Below, piece after piece: positions 8,207 through 16,812 of a stretch of DNA of 64,000 nt. Within the stretch, counting starts at the first letter, position 1, and every line of letters begins with the position of its first letter. Under the pieces are notes generated by a model. It was not told the origin of the DNA. It saw only the letters and a list, made by a program, of their open reading frames with translations, and did not search any database. This DNA is from Sulfurimonas sp. (GTDB taxonomy: Bacteria > Campylobacterota > Campylobacteria > Campylobacterales > Sulfurimonadaceae), in assembly GCF_028714975.1 (NCBI RefSeq), contig NZ_JAQTLH010000006.1, positions 61,534-125,533 on the forward strand, read 5' to 3'. A program made the translations under genes and the position numbers.

Positions 8207-9574
8207 CTAAATACTCCCTATTTTTATCTCTAATTTTATTAACATCTCTGTAATCTCTTTTGAATTTTCTTCTAGTTTTGAATTTTCAATATAAAAACTT
8301 CCGCTCATACTATTTACCAAAGATATCTCTTGTGTTGTTTGTGCGATTAAATCTTTTAGTTGTAAAAATATTTTGCCAAAACCCTGTGAATCATCATTGT
8401 ATCTTGCCGATTCAATAATTCCATAAACCTGAACATAGCCTAAATACATTATTTGCTGCTCAAGCTCATCTAAACAAGTTATGGTTTTTCTAATAGATTT
8501 GTTCATTGATAGCGGTAAGAGGGCTAACTTTTTATGGTTGATTTTTACCAATTCAAAGAGAGTTTGGATATTTTTGTTCAACTCTGGGGTATAAACTTTA
8601 GTTTTATTATCGATTTGCTCTTGAATAAAAAAAGTTACCATTTCCATCTGCAGACTTATGGATGAAACTAGAAAAATAGTCTCGTTTAAAAATTCCGACA
8701 AAGATTGAGAAAGGTTATATATGTTTCCGATAAGAATATCATTCTCTTTGGAGTTGCTACGGATATCACTTGCAAGTACGCTAAATGTTTCTCCTCCGTC
8801 ATCTTTAAGCTTATAAGATGCGATTGAGGCATTTAGAGACAGCAACACAATCTCTCTTGCAAGAGCATTTAATGCCAAACTTTTTTCCTCAAACATAGAT
8901 TTGATTTTATTAAATGTATCGATTTTTTCAAACCATCTGCCGTATTGGTCGAGCAATGTTTTGCTGGAAGTAAAAATTGATTTCATACAAAGACCAAATT
9001 CAGAAGTTTCAAAATCAAGCTCTTTTACATAAGATTTGTTAAGTAAAAGCAGTTTTTTTCTCTCAAGCAGTTCGCCCAAGAGAGCTTCATTCATAAAATG
9101 AGTGTAATCTCTGTAACCGAATTTGTTTAAAAGCTCTAACAACAGCGCTTCACTTTGAGGCATCTCAAGCTTACTCTCCGCCATAAGCAGTCTAAAATAA
9201 ATCTCTTTTACGGATGTAAACAACGAACTAGTTGGCTTAAATCTGATGGAGATATATCTATCTTCTAAAGGAAAAACTGCTGCAATAACCCAGTAGTATC
9301 CTCCACTTTTTGTTCTATTTTTAACATAAGCTACAATAGGTTTGTCGGCTTTTATGTAATCCCAAAAGGTTTTAAATACCGTGCGAGGCATATCTTGATG
9401 GCGTACAATATTGTGAAATTGACCTACAAGCTCATCTTTTGCATATCCGCTGATGCGCACAAAAGTTTCATTTCCTGAAACTATAGTACTTTGGTTATCA
9501 GTGATCGAGAAAAATAGTTCGTGTATATCAAACCTTGCTTCTTGTTCCGTTGAATTATTTTTTATACTTTGCAA
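8207..9574 (-). CDS. Soluble Aer-type PAS protein with degenerate MCP tip
   Basis: Residues about 12-125 match the Aer-type PAS domain (IVRHQDMPRTVFKTFW, then GGYYWVIAAVFPL); in Aer this domain holds FAD and senses redox state. The C-terminal half is helical and carries a weak copy of the chemoreceptor signalling hairpin: LLSLNASIASYKLKDDGGETFSVLASDIR, where an MCP reads [28 protein letters not shown]. The Glu and Arg contacts for CheA/CheW are mostly lost. No membrane segment is evident. A redox-type input to this pathway without a standard output is plausible, but ligand and partner are inferred. It lies 9 bases after cheR. Confidence 0.7.
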   Translation of the reverse strand: MQSIKNNSTEQEARFDIHELFFSITDNQSTIVSGNETFVRISGYAKDELVGQFHNIVRHQDMPRTVFKTFWDYIKADKPIVAYVKNRTKSGGYYWVIAAVFPLEDRYISIRFKPTSSLFTSVKEIYFRLLMAESKLEMPQSEALLLELLNKFGYRDYTHFMNEALLGELLERKKLLLLNKSYVKELDFETSEFGLCMKSIFTSSKTLLDQYGRWFEKIDTFNKIKSMFEEKSLALNALAREIVLLSLNASIASYKLKDDGGETFSVLASDIRSNSKENDILIGNIYNLSQSLSEFLNETIFLVSSISLQMEMVTFFIQEQIDNKTKVYTPELNKNIQTLFELVKINHKKLALLPLSMNKSIRKTITCLDELEQQIMYLGYVQVYGIIESARYNDDSQGFGKIFLQLKDLIAQTTQEISLVNSMSGSFYIENSKLEENSKEITEMLIKLEIKIGSI

Positions 9575-9583
9575 CTGTTTTTC

Positions 9584-10408
9584 CTATAATTTTTTATAAA
9601 TCGAAGAACCTGATAGTTTTAGTGTTTCTTTATGTGTCGTCAAAGATTCCGAACTTCCTAAAAAAAGCGGAGATCCTTTACTCAGCAGCTGAGCAAATCG
9701 TCCTATTAGCTGATGTCTGGTTTCATCATCAAAATAGATCATTACATTTCTGCAAAAAATCATATCAAATTTGTTTTTGAAAAAAAACTCATCCGTGACC
9801 AAGTTATATAGTCTAAATGTCACTTTGTCTCTTAGAAACGGTTTTATCTGATATTTGATTTCATCATTATTTTTTATTTTTTCAAAAGATTGTACAACTA
9901 TATTTTTTGGAAGCTGTTCTATCTGTTTGAGTTCATAGCAGCCTGCAACAGCGTGAGTTAGAACTTTTGACGAGATGTCCGTTGCCAAAATCTTGATATC
10001 CCAACTCTCAAAGTCCGGCAAATGGTTTTGCAAAAACATCAAAATAGTATATGGTTCTTCCCCACTTGAACATCCTGCCGACCAGATTCTGATTTTTTTA
10101 TCTCTCTTTGTGGATATCAACTCAGGCAGATGCTCTTGCAGCCATCTCCATTGTGCTTCTTCTCTAAAAAACGATGTTACATTCGTGGATATGGCACTTA
10201 CAAAAAAGAGCAGCTCTTCACCGCTTAAATCGTTGACTAGGTAGTCGTAATAATCTCTAAACGATTGCAGTTTTAACTCATGCAAGCGTCTATTTAAACG
10301 ACCTTTTATTAGCATACTTTTTTGTTCGGAGAGAGAGATGCCGACTCTCTCGTAAATGTAGGTGCGAAAAAGTTTAAACTCTGATGGATTTAGCTCAATA
10401 TCATACAT
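9584..10408 (-). CDS. cheR: CheR, chemoreceptor methyltransferase
   Basis: S-adenosylmethionine-dependent methyltransferase that methylates MCP glutamates. The N-terminal helical domain is followed by the SAM-binding domain with RIWSAGCSSGEEPYT, ATDIS and FDMIFCRNVMIYF, all characteristic. The tracked start at 10423 overlaps cheA by 23 bases. An internal ATG at 10408 (MYDIEL) overlaps it by 8 and has ggtga upstream, so I prefer it. Length is about 274 aa, usual for CheR. It sits between cheA and the PAS/MCP-like gene. No NWETF-like pentapeptide is seen on the local MCP, so docking must differ from the E. coli mode. Confidence 0.95.
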   Translation of the reverse strand: MYDIELNPSEFKLFRTYIYERVGISLSEQKSMLIKGRLNRRLHELKLQSFRDYYDYLVNDLSGEELLFFVSAISTNVTSFFREEAQWRWLQEHLPELISTKRDKKIRIWSAGCSSGEEPYTILMFLQNHLPDFESWDIKILATDISSKVLTHAVAGCYELKQIEQLPKNIVVQSFEKIKNNDEIKYQIKPFLRDKVTFRLYNLVTDEFFFKNKFDMIFCRNVMIYFDDETRHQLIGRFAQLLSKGSPLFLGSSESLTTHKETLKLSGSSIYKKL

Positions 10409-12518
10409 GAGAAATTTCACCAAGCGGACGCAACTCGTCTACATTTAAAATGAGTGCGATATCGCCGTTTCCGAGTATCGCGCCGCCTGATATCTCCTTG
10501 AGTTTTGAGAGTGATTTGCCTAAAGTCTTAATTACAACCTGTTGTCGTCCTAAGAGCTCGTCAACAAGAATCGCTATTCTGCCTGCTTCGGTCTCTACGC
10601 AAACCAAAATAGCATCCCAAGCTTCTATCTTTTTTGCATTCAAATCAAAAACATCGCTTAGCCTAATTATGGGTATACACTCCCCGCGTAGGTTCACAAA
10701 CTCGCCTTTGCCTTTAAAAATATGTACAATCTCCCTTTGCGGGCGAAACGACTCCACGACGCTAAGAGTAGGGATTATGTATGTTTCATCGGCGGTTTGT
10801 ACAAGCATCCCGTCGATAATGGCTAATGTTAGGGGTAAAATTATAGAAAATGTCGTACCTTGACCCTCTTTGGAGTCTATCTCTATCTTGCCGCGAAGTT
10901 TTTCTATGGAGGTTTTTACGACATCCAAACCGACACCGCGTCCTGAGAGGTCGCTGATAACTTCTGCGGTTGAAAATCCCGGCTGCATGATAAGAGCAAA
11001 TATTTGCGAGTCCGTTAGATTTTCGTTTTCGCTTACAACACCTCTTTCTATTGCTTTTTTCAACACCCTATCTTTGTTTATCCCTCTGCCGTCGTCACTT
11101 ACGCTTATGACGATATTGCCGCTTTTGTGAAATGCTTTTAGAGTGATAACTCCCTCTGCATCTTTACCGGCACTAACTCTCTCATCGCCGCAAGACTCCA
11201 AGCCGTGGTCTATCGCATTGCGAATAATGTGTATAAGCGGGTCGGAGAGGTTGTCTATCATAGTTTTGTCAATCTCCGTCTCTTCGCCTTGTATGATGAG
11301 ATGAATCTCTTTGCCGGTCTTTTTGGAAGTGTCCCTAACAACTCGTTTCATCTTCTCAAAGGTATCTTTGATTGCAACCATGCGAAGACTCATAACTCTG
11401 TCTTGAATCTTTTTCGTAATTTTTGATAGGGTCTCTATGGTGCGATTAATCGATTCGTCTTCAATAGAGCGGATTTTCTCGCTTTGAGCTATAAAGTTTT
11501 GTGCGATTACCAACTCTCCGACGGAGTCAAACAGTTCATCAACCTTAAATGTATCTATGCGGATTGTCGATTTTGGCATGTTTGCATTTGAAGAAGTTGT
11601 AGATGTTTTTGAAGCTGTGCTTTCTACCGTCTCCGATGTTTTGCTTAAAGAAGAGATGCTTTTTACCTCTGCTTGCGTTTTTTGCTCTACAACGAGCGGC
11701 GCTATTAAAGCAATACTGTATTCGTGGTCAAATAAAAATTCAAAAACTTCTTCAACTTCCGTATAAACAAAAGGCGTTAATATAACGATAGTTACTTTAG
11801 TTATGCTGTTTTCGTCGCTTTTAAACTCATCTAGCGTTTGAATATTTTGCATATCAAAAAAGCTCTCCAAATGAGTTGTTCTCTCTCCTAATATTTTTAG
11901 AAAAACAAAATAGTCAAATCCCCGTTTGTAAGAGTCGCTATCTAGCGTTAAATCGATTTTATACAGATTTAACCCATCTGTTTGTATACTTTGATGAAAT
12001 TTTATACTTTTTTCTACTTCATCCCTTTGTTCATCTTCTTGCTCGTCTAAAGTGTCCAAAGCAAATTCAAAAGCCAAATCTTTTAATGTCTCTTCGCTCT
12101 TTTGCTCTATAACGGGCTTAGGTCTGTTTTTCTTGATATCAAGTAATATTTTTATTTTTTCCAAACACTCCGCATAACTCTTTGGCAATATTTCGATGGA
12201 ATCCAGTTCGCATCTCATTACCTCTCTGACAACATCCACGCTCTCGACAAACAGCTCTAAATTATTCTCTTCTATGCTCTCTTTGGTTGAGCGATAATAA
12301 TCAAGCAAATCCTCAAAATGGTGAACGAATTCGCCTAGTCTTGTAAATCCAAAAGCGTTAGAGTTGCCCTTTAGAGTATGAACACCGCGAAATATCTCAT
12401 TTAGCAGCTCTAAATCATTTGAATTCTCTTCAAAACGAATAATGTCCACATCTAGTTTTTCAACTATTTCGCCTGCTTCTTCTATGAAAATTGCTTTGAG
12501 TTCTTCTTGTTTAGTCAT
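10401..12518 (-). CDS. cheA: CheA, chemotaxis sensor histidine kinase
   Basis: Central kinase of the chemosensory array. The P1 Hpt domain has the phospho-accepting His in RGVHTLKGNSNAFGF. A divergent region at about 140-290 is followed by P3 dimerisation helices. The P4 ATPase domain shows NAIDHGLES, DDGRGIN and GRGVGLDVV, and the P5 CheW-like domain starts near IIDGMLVQTADET. No fused receiver domain is present; E. coli CheA also lacks one, whereas Helicobacter and Campylobacter CheA carry one. Its start overlaps the STAS-like gene by 8 bases. It should phosphorylate the CheY-like protein and CheB of this operon. Confidence 0.96.
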   Translation of the reverse strand: MTKQEELKAIFIEEAGEIVEKLDVDIIRFEENSNDLELLNEIFRGVHTLKGNSNAFGFTRLGEFVHHFEDLLDYYRSTKESIEENNLELFVESVDVVREVMRCELDSIEILPKSYAECLEKIKILLDIKKNRPKPVIEQKSEETLKDLAFEFALDTLDEQEDEQRDEVEKSIKFHQSIQTDGLNLYKIDLTLDSDSYKRGFDYFVFLKILGERTTHLESFFDMQNIQTLDEFKSDENSITKVTIVILTPFVYTEVEEVFEFLFDHEYSIALIAPLVVEQKTQAEVKSISSLSKTSETVESTASKTSTTSSNANMPKSTIRIDTFKVDELFDSVGELVIAQNFIAQSEKIRSIEDESINRTIETLSKITKKIQDRVMSLRMVAIKDTFEKMKRVVRDTSKKTGKEIHLIIQGEETEIDKTMIDNLSDPLIHIIRNAIDHGLESCGDERVSAGKDAEGVITLKAFHKSGNIVISVSDDGRGINKDRVLKKAIERGVVSENENLTDSQIFALIMQPGFSTAEVISDLSGRGVGLDVVKTSIEKLRGKIEIDSKEGQGTTFSIILPLTLAIIDGMLVQTADETYIIPTLSVVESFRPQREIVHIFKGKGEFVNLRGECIPIIRLSDVFDLNAKKIEAWDAILVCVETEAGRIAILVDELLGRQQVVIKTLGKSLSKLKEISGGAILGNGDIALILNVDELRPLGEISHV

Positions 12519-12774
12519 GATATGTCCAATGCAGTGTTCCGTGAACAGGGGAGGTTGAGCCCATTTTTTCTAAAAAAGGTATCTCTATTTCGGGGCGAGT
12601 TTTCTTTATGCTTACCAAAAGAGAGAGCAGTGCGCCCGATGTAAGCGTAGAGTTCTCTTCTACCTCAATTTTTTCGATATATTCGATTCTAGGACGAATA
12701 AACTCTTCAAAATTTATAACTTCGTCCATAGACATATTTAAGTCTATGGTAACTTCATCGCCGTTGATTTGCAT
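12511..12774 (-). CDS. Small STAS-like protein between mcp and cheA
   Basis: An 87-aa protein with an alternating strand-helix pattern (VTIDLNMSMDEV, IEKIEVEENSTLTSGALLSLLVSIKK) like a STAS/anti-sigma antagonist domain. The usual DSSG phospho-serine loop is not preserved; TLTSG lies at about that position. STAS-like genes do occur beside cheA in some bacteria. It is tightly embedded: one base separates it from the mcp stop and it overlaps cheA by 8 bases. The real family is uncertain. It may be a small adaptor for the array; I do not assign a biochemical function. Confidence 0.5.
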   Translation of the reverse strand: MQINGDEVTIDLNMSMDEVINFEEFIRPRIEYIEKIEVEENSTLTSGALLSLLVSIKKTRPEIEIPFLEKMGSTSPVHGTLHWTYHD

Positions 12775-12775
12775 T

Positions 12776-14419
12776 TTAAAATTCTTTTAAATCGTCTTCA
12801 TGCAGAGGAAAAATCTCTTCGGCTTTGTTCGGTATTACTCTTTTTGGAGCAACTTTAACTGTTTTATGCATCATTTGCGGAGTTTTGATATCCGGTTGAT
12901 GAACGAAATCCCTTTTTGTTTTAACGACTGCAACATCGGTATCCATTCCGACCATTTTTGCTAAAATGTAAACGGCTTCCATCATTGAAGTTGCCTGTGC
13001 GCTTAGTTCCTCTGCGGCAGCGGCAGCTTCTTCCGAATTAGCGGCAACTTGTTGAGTTACTTGATCTACTTGTCCCATTGCTTGATTTATCTGCGTCATT
13101 CCCTCGCTTTGCTCTTTTCCTGCTATGGAGATTTCACCGATTAGATCTGAGACTTTTTTAGATTGCTCGACTATCTCTTTAAAAGATGTGTGCGTTTCAT
13201 GAGCGATTTGATTTCCCTCTTTTATCTGTCCGAGTACTTCTTCTATTATCACCGATGTCTCTTTTGCCGCCAAAGCCGCTCTTTGAGCAAGGTTTCTAAC
13301 CTCATCGGCTACTACCGCAAATCCAAGTCCATGCTCACCCGCGCGCGCCGCTTCTACCGCTGCATTTAGAGCAAGTAGGTTTGTTTGAAACGCTATCTGA
13401 TCAATCGCTTTGATGATTCCGGAAATCTTCGTAGCCGACTCCATGATGGCGCTCATAGAACGGGAGAGGTGTTCGCCTTTTTCATAACCTGCACGAGCAG
13501 AATCATTTGCATTTTTTGCCAAAATATCGGCTTGAAGCGCATTGTCCGTGTTTTGCGTATTTATCGCGGTACTTTGTTCTAGTGTCGCACTAACTTCTTC
13601 CACGCTTGCTGCCTGTTCGCTGGCACCCTGCGCTAAAGAGGATGACGAAGAGGCAACTTGAGAGCTTGCGGAAGTGATTTGAGTCGCACCGTCTCTTATA
13701 GAAGTTACGCTCATAGTGATTGAACGCGTAATTGAGCGGATAATTATCGTTGCAAGGGCGACTGATAATATCACGGATATAATGATAACCATCATAGAGA
13801 GTTCTCTATATGAAGCGGATTGCTCTTCTGCTCGCTTAGTTGTTTTAACCATATTATCTTTGTTTATAGTGTATAGTTTTTGTAAATTTTCTTCCATACT
13901 TATACGCAAAGCAGTAATGTTTTTAAGGTGTTCGCCTATTTTGCCAAAGAGTATCTCGTTTTGTTCCAAATCACTGCTCTTAGATAACCCGTCGATTACA
14001 TCCGCTTTGTAAATCTCATTTCTTTTTCGCCACTGCTCGTAGTCGGCGATAAACTTTCGCCACGCATCTGCTTCTTCGCCTACGGGCATAACTTTTTTAT
14101 AGTTGTTCATCCCTTCGTCGATTCTATCAAATGCTTTTTGCATAAGTTCGGATACATTTTGCATCTTTGTTTTCATCTCAGAATCGCCTTTGAGTCCGGT
14201 AGAACGATTTACTTGAACTGCAAAGAGTAAAACACCGTAACGAACGGTTCCTACACTCATTAGTGAATTGGCACGAACTTCTCCGAGTTCTTTAACATCT
14301 ACCTCCCATGCATTTACCGCCTTATACCCTAAAAATCCTACAATCGCCAATGCAATTATTAAAACCGCCGTTAGCAACATCAACTTACTTCTTAGTAACA
14401 TATTTTCTAACCAACCCAT
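12776..14419 (-). CDS. Methyl-accepting chemotaxis protein with 4HB-type sensor
   Basis: Inner-membrane chemoreceptor of 547 aa. TM1 (about 10-32) and TM2 (about 207-230) frame a roughly 170-residue helical periplasmic domain of the four-helix-bundle type. A HAMP-like region follows TM2. The signalling tip reads [34 protein letters not shown], fully conserved. Gln/Glu-rich helices on both sides provide methylation sites. The C-terminus is a long polar tail ending DDLKEF with no NWETF-type CheR tether. Its ligand is unknown. It is the only MCP in the che operon and is separated from cheW by a hairpin and a dispersed repeat. Confidence 0.93.
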   Translation of the reverse strand: MGWLENMLLRSKLMLLTAVLIIALAIVGFLGYKAVNAWEVDVKELGEVRANSLMSVGTVRYGVLLFAVQVNRSTGLKGDSEMKTKMQNVSELMQKAFDRIDEGMNNYKKVMPVGEEADAWRKFIADYEQWRKRNEIYKADVIDGLSKSSDLEQNEILFGKIGEHLKNITALRISMEENLQKLYTINKDNMVKTTKRAEEQSASYRELSMMVIIISVILSVALATIIIRSITRSITMSVTSIRDGATQITSASSQVASSSSSLAQGASEQAASVEEVSATLEQSTAINTQNTDNALQADILAKNANDSARAGYEKGEHLSRSMSAIMESATKISGIIKAIDQIAFQTNLLALNAAVEAARAGEHGLGFAVVADEVRNLAQRAALAAKETSVIIEEVLGQIKEGNQIAHETHTSFKEIVEQSKKVSDLIGEISIAGKEQSEGMTQINQAMGQVDQVTQQVAANSEEAAAAAEELSAQATSMMEAVYILAKMVGMDTDVAVVKTKRDFVHQPDIKTPQMMHKTVKVAPKRVIPNKAEEIFPLHEDDLKEF

Positions 14420-14449
14420 TTTAAACCCCTTCTATTAATTTAAAACGCC

Positions 14450-14472
14450 AAAGGAAGTAATTCCTTCGGCTA
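14450..14472. terminator. Hairpin between cheW and mcp
   Basis: The stretch gccaaaggaagtaattcctt with a following cggc forms a stem of about nine pairs (aaggaa/ttcctt plus flanking gcc/ggc). There is no clear T-run on the minus strand after it, so it may attenuate or stabilise the operon transcript and not end it. Confidence 0.4.
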
Positions 14473-14499
14473 CGCTAGCCGCTTTGGCACTAAAGCTTG
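14468..14499. repeat. Dispersed intergenic repeat, copy 1 (ctacgctagccgc family)
   Basis: This short unit (ggctacgctagccgctttgg, then cactaaagcttg) recurs upstream of glyS and upstream of glmU. It begins just after the cheW stop codon. It contains the small palindrome ggcta-cgc-tagcc. The three copies share the same core, so chance similarity is unlikely. Confidence 0.7.
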
Positions 14500-14504
14500 A
14501 TGCA

Positions 14505-14999
14505 TTAAGCATCAGATGTATTACTGTTTTGTATCTGCTCTAAATCTATGATTTCATCAGCTTCAAAAAGCTTGATAACATCTAAAATCATCACGACATT
14601 CTCACCCATTTGCGCAACTGCCGAGATAAAATCAGTATCTATATAACTTCCGAATTTCGGCGGTTCACTAAGGCTTGCTTTATCGATTGAGGCTACCTCT
14701 TCAACCCTGTCTACGATAAAGCCGATATTAACTTTTTCAACCTCAACGATAATGATGGCAGTATGCATATCCGCTTCTCTGCTCTCCATCGCAAAACGCA
14801 GTCTGGTATCCACTACGGGTATGATTGAGCCGCGCAGGTTGATAACCCCTCTCATAAATTTAGGTATCTTAGGTACGCCCGTAATCTTCATCATAGCGAT
14901 AATCTCTTTGATACGCTCTATTTCGATTCCATACTGCTCATCTCCTAAAAAAAAGGTGAGATAGCGTTCCTTTTTTGATTGTGGTAAATTGGGTTTCAT
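14505..14999 (-). CDS. cheW: CheW, chemoreceptor-kinase coupling protein
   Basis: Small cytoplasmic adaptor linking MCPs to CheA. The CheW fold is recognised from YLTFFLGDEQYGIEIERIKEII at the N-terminus, VPKIPKFMRGVINLRGSIIPVVDTR in the middle and VGFIVDRVEEV-type sequence later. The 164-aa length is standard. It starts 2 bases after the CheY-like gene stops. Together with CheA P5 and the MCP tip it would form the core signalling unit of this operon. Confidence 0.95.
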   Translation of the reverse strand: MKPNLPQSKKERYLTFFLGDEQYGIEIERIKEIIAMMKITGVPKIPKFMRGVINLRGSIIPVVDTRLRFAMESREADMHTAIIIVEVEKVNIGFIVDRVEEVASIDKASLSEPPKFGSYIDTDFISAVAQMGENVVMILDVIKLFEADEIIDLEQIQNSNTSDA

Positions 15000-15001
15000 G
15001 T

Positions 15002-15388
15002 TTATACTCCCAATACCATTTTGATTGATTTTACAAGCTTCTCATCGCTGAAAGGTTTTACCATCCATCCGGTTACGCCTATCTCTTTACCCGCCATTTT
15101 TATCTCGTTTGAACTCTCTGTCGTTAAGATAATAATCGGTTTGGTCTTATATCTATTATTTGATTTTATAGCCTTTGCCAAGTCCAATCCGTTCATTTCC
15201 GGCATATTGATATCGCTTATAAGCAGATCAAAATTTTCACTCTCATTTTGAAGCGCATCTAGGAGTTTTAGCGGATTTAGATATGATTTAAACTCTATCG
15301 CACCGCTTTTAACCATCTCCTCGAGTGCCAACTCCGCCATCGCTACTACTGCTTTGGAATCATCAACGATTATTACTGTTTTTGCCAT
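15002..15388 (-). CDS. CheY-like single-domain response regulator
   Basis: A 128-aa receiver domain with no output domain. It has the acidic pair in IIVDDSKA, the phospho-acceptor Asp in LISDINMPEMNG, Thr in ILTTESS and Lys in MVKPF. These residues are all intact, so it should accept phosphate from the CheA encoded downstream. Whether it binds the flagellar motor switch or serves another output cannot be read from the sequence, and the genome may hold another cheY. It is preceded by the larger response regulator (27-base gap) and followed by cheW (2-base gap). Confidence 0.9.
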   Translation of the reverse strand: MAKTVIIVDDSKAVVAMAELALEEMVKSGAIEFKSYLNPLKLLDALQNESENFDLLISDINMPEMNGLDLAKAIKSNNRYKTKPIIILTTESSNEIKMAGKEIGVTGWMVKPFSDEKLVKSIKMVLGV

Positions 15389-15415
15389 CTTATTCTCCTT
15401 AGGTTTAGGTTTAAA

Positions 15416-16807
15416 TTAAAAAAATTCCATATCATTGTCATCATCAACATCAATCTCCTTATTGCTCATGATACCCTCTATCTGCATGCAAGAGCTAAAA
15501 AACGAACTATCGAGATAGTGGATGTCTTGCGTATCTTGAAGTTCAAAAATATGCTTTCTCCATGATACGAGATCATATCCCAAATTTTCCAGCAACATAA
15601 TAAGCGTTCTTGTTTTAGCCGGGTCTTGTACGACTACATAGGCTTTTTCTTTTAAAAAAATCCCCAGTGAAGTCAAAGCGTATGCAAGTGCGGTAAACTC
15701 AAAGAGAGAGTTGATAGTATGGGCATAAACATCGAGTACTCCGTTTGCAAATTTTTTGAGATTTTCATCATTAGGCATCTCTTCAAATGTCGTTAGTTTT
15801 TCCCTCCACTCTTCATCCAAGCTTGCCAAATCAAGAATCTCGTCTAAAATATCTCCGCCGATATCGCAGACATAATCGGCTGCGGTAGTTTTTTGGGTAA
15901 AACTTTGTCTTAAAAGTTCTCTCTCTTTTGATGCGACGGTGTGAATCTCTTTGGTAATCTTTAGTTCGACTATCTCTTGAACTATCTCTTTTGTTGAGGT
16001 TGTTTTCTGTGCTTCAAAATTTGAATTTTTTTCTTCGATATATTTTTTTAGTTTAGCGCAGAGTATATTTTTTTGAACAATAAATTCCGATTCAAATGCG
16101 TTTAGTATCTCACTCATTCTCGGCTCTAAGACAATCATATTTTCAAATTTAATCGTTATATAAACCTCTTCATAGCTCTCTTCGACTATGATGCTCAAGT
16201 TTTCTTGATTTTTTGTTCCTTGGCGCATAAGTTTGTAAAATAGCTCTACAATCAAATCAAGTCTGCCGCATGCCACGACATCCTTGCTTGCACACTGATC
16301 AAAGAGCCACATACCAAAATCCATCATCGATTCGGTATCAGTGATATCAAAAATAATCCTAAATGAACGGATATCGCTATTAAACGGATTTAGCGCATTT
16401 TTTCTTGAGAGAGTTTTAAATTGTCCCTGTTTTAAACGAAGGGATGCGCCTATGCTTTGGAGTTTAAATAAAATCAGCTCTTTATCAATCGGTTTATGTA
16501 TGTAGGTGTCAACTCCTATATCGCTCATATTTTTTTGCATATTTGGATCAGTAACGGCAGATACAATAATAATGACAGTCTCGGGATATAGGTTTTTTAT
16601 GATTTTTGATGCCTCATAACCGTCCATTTTTGGCATCATAACATCCATAAGTATGATATCAGGAAGCCAATCTTGAGCTAGTTCCACGGCTTCAAGCCCA
16701 TCCTCTGCCTCTTTTATCTCAAAATTTTCCAATTTTCTGCATATAGCCCTTAAAACTAAACGATTATCTTCTACATCATCAACTATAAGAAGTTTTAACT
16801 TACCCAT
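15416..16807 (-). CDS. Response regulator with large unassigned C-terminal region
   Basis: Residues about 1-120 form a complete receiver domain (VDDVEDN, phospho-acceptor in LMDVMMPKMDGYE, HKPID). Residues about 145-260 (RIIFDITDTESMMDFG) resemble an anti-sigma-type ATPase fold, but without clear ATP-binding boxes. The region around 300-445 is mostly helical and could be a four-helix phosphotransfer-like or scaffold domain, though no Hpt His motif is convincing. It begins 5 bases after the histidine kinase stop, so the kinase is its likely phosphodonor. The output is unknown. The acidic C-terminus (DVDDDNDMEFF) is notable. Confidence 0.75.
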   Translation of the reverse strand: MGKLKLLIVDDVEDNRLVLRAICRKLENFEIKEAEDGLEAVELAQDWLPDIILMDVMMPKMDGYEASKIIKNLYPETVIIIVSAVTDPNMQKNMSDIGVDTYIHKPIDKELILFKLQSIGASLRLKQGQFKTLSRKNALNPFNSDIRSFRIIFDITDTESMMDFGMWLFDQCASKDVVACGRLDLIVELFYKLMRQGTKNQENLSIIVEESYEEVYITIKFENMIVLEPRMSEILNAFESEFIVQKNILCAKLKKYIEEKNSNFEAQKTTSTKEIVQEIVELKITKEIHTVASKERELLRQSFTQKTTAADYVCDIGGDILDEILDLASLDEEWREKLTTFEEMPNDENLKKFANGVLDVYAHTINSLFEFTALAYALTSLGIFLKEKAYVVVQDPAKTRTLIMLLENLGYDLVSWRKHIFELQDTQDIHYLDSSFFSSCMQIEGIMSNKEIDVDDDNDMEFF

Positions 16808-16812
16808 TTCTG

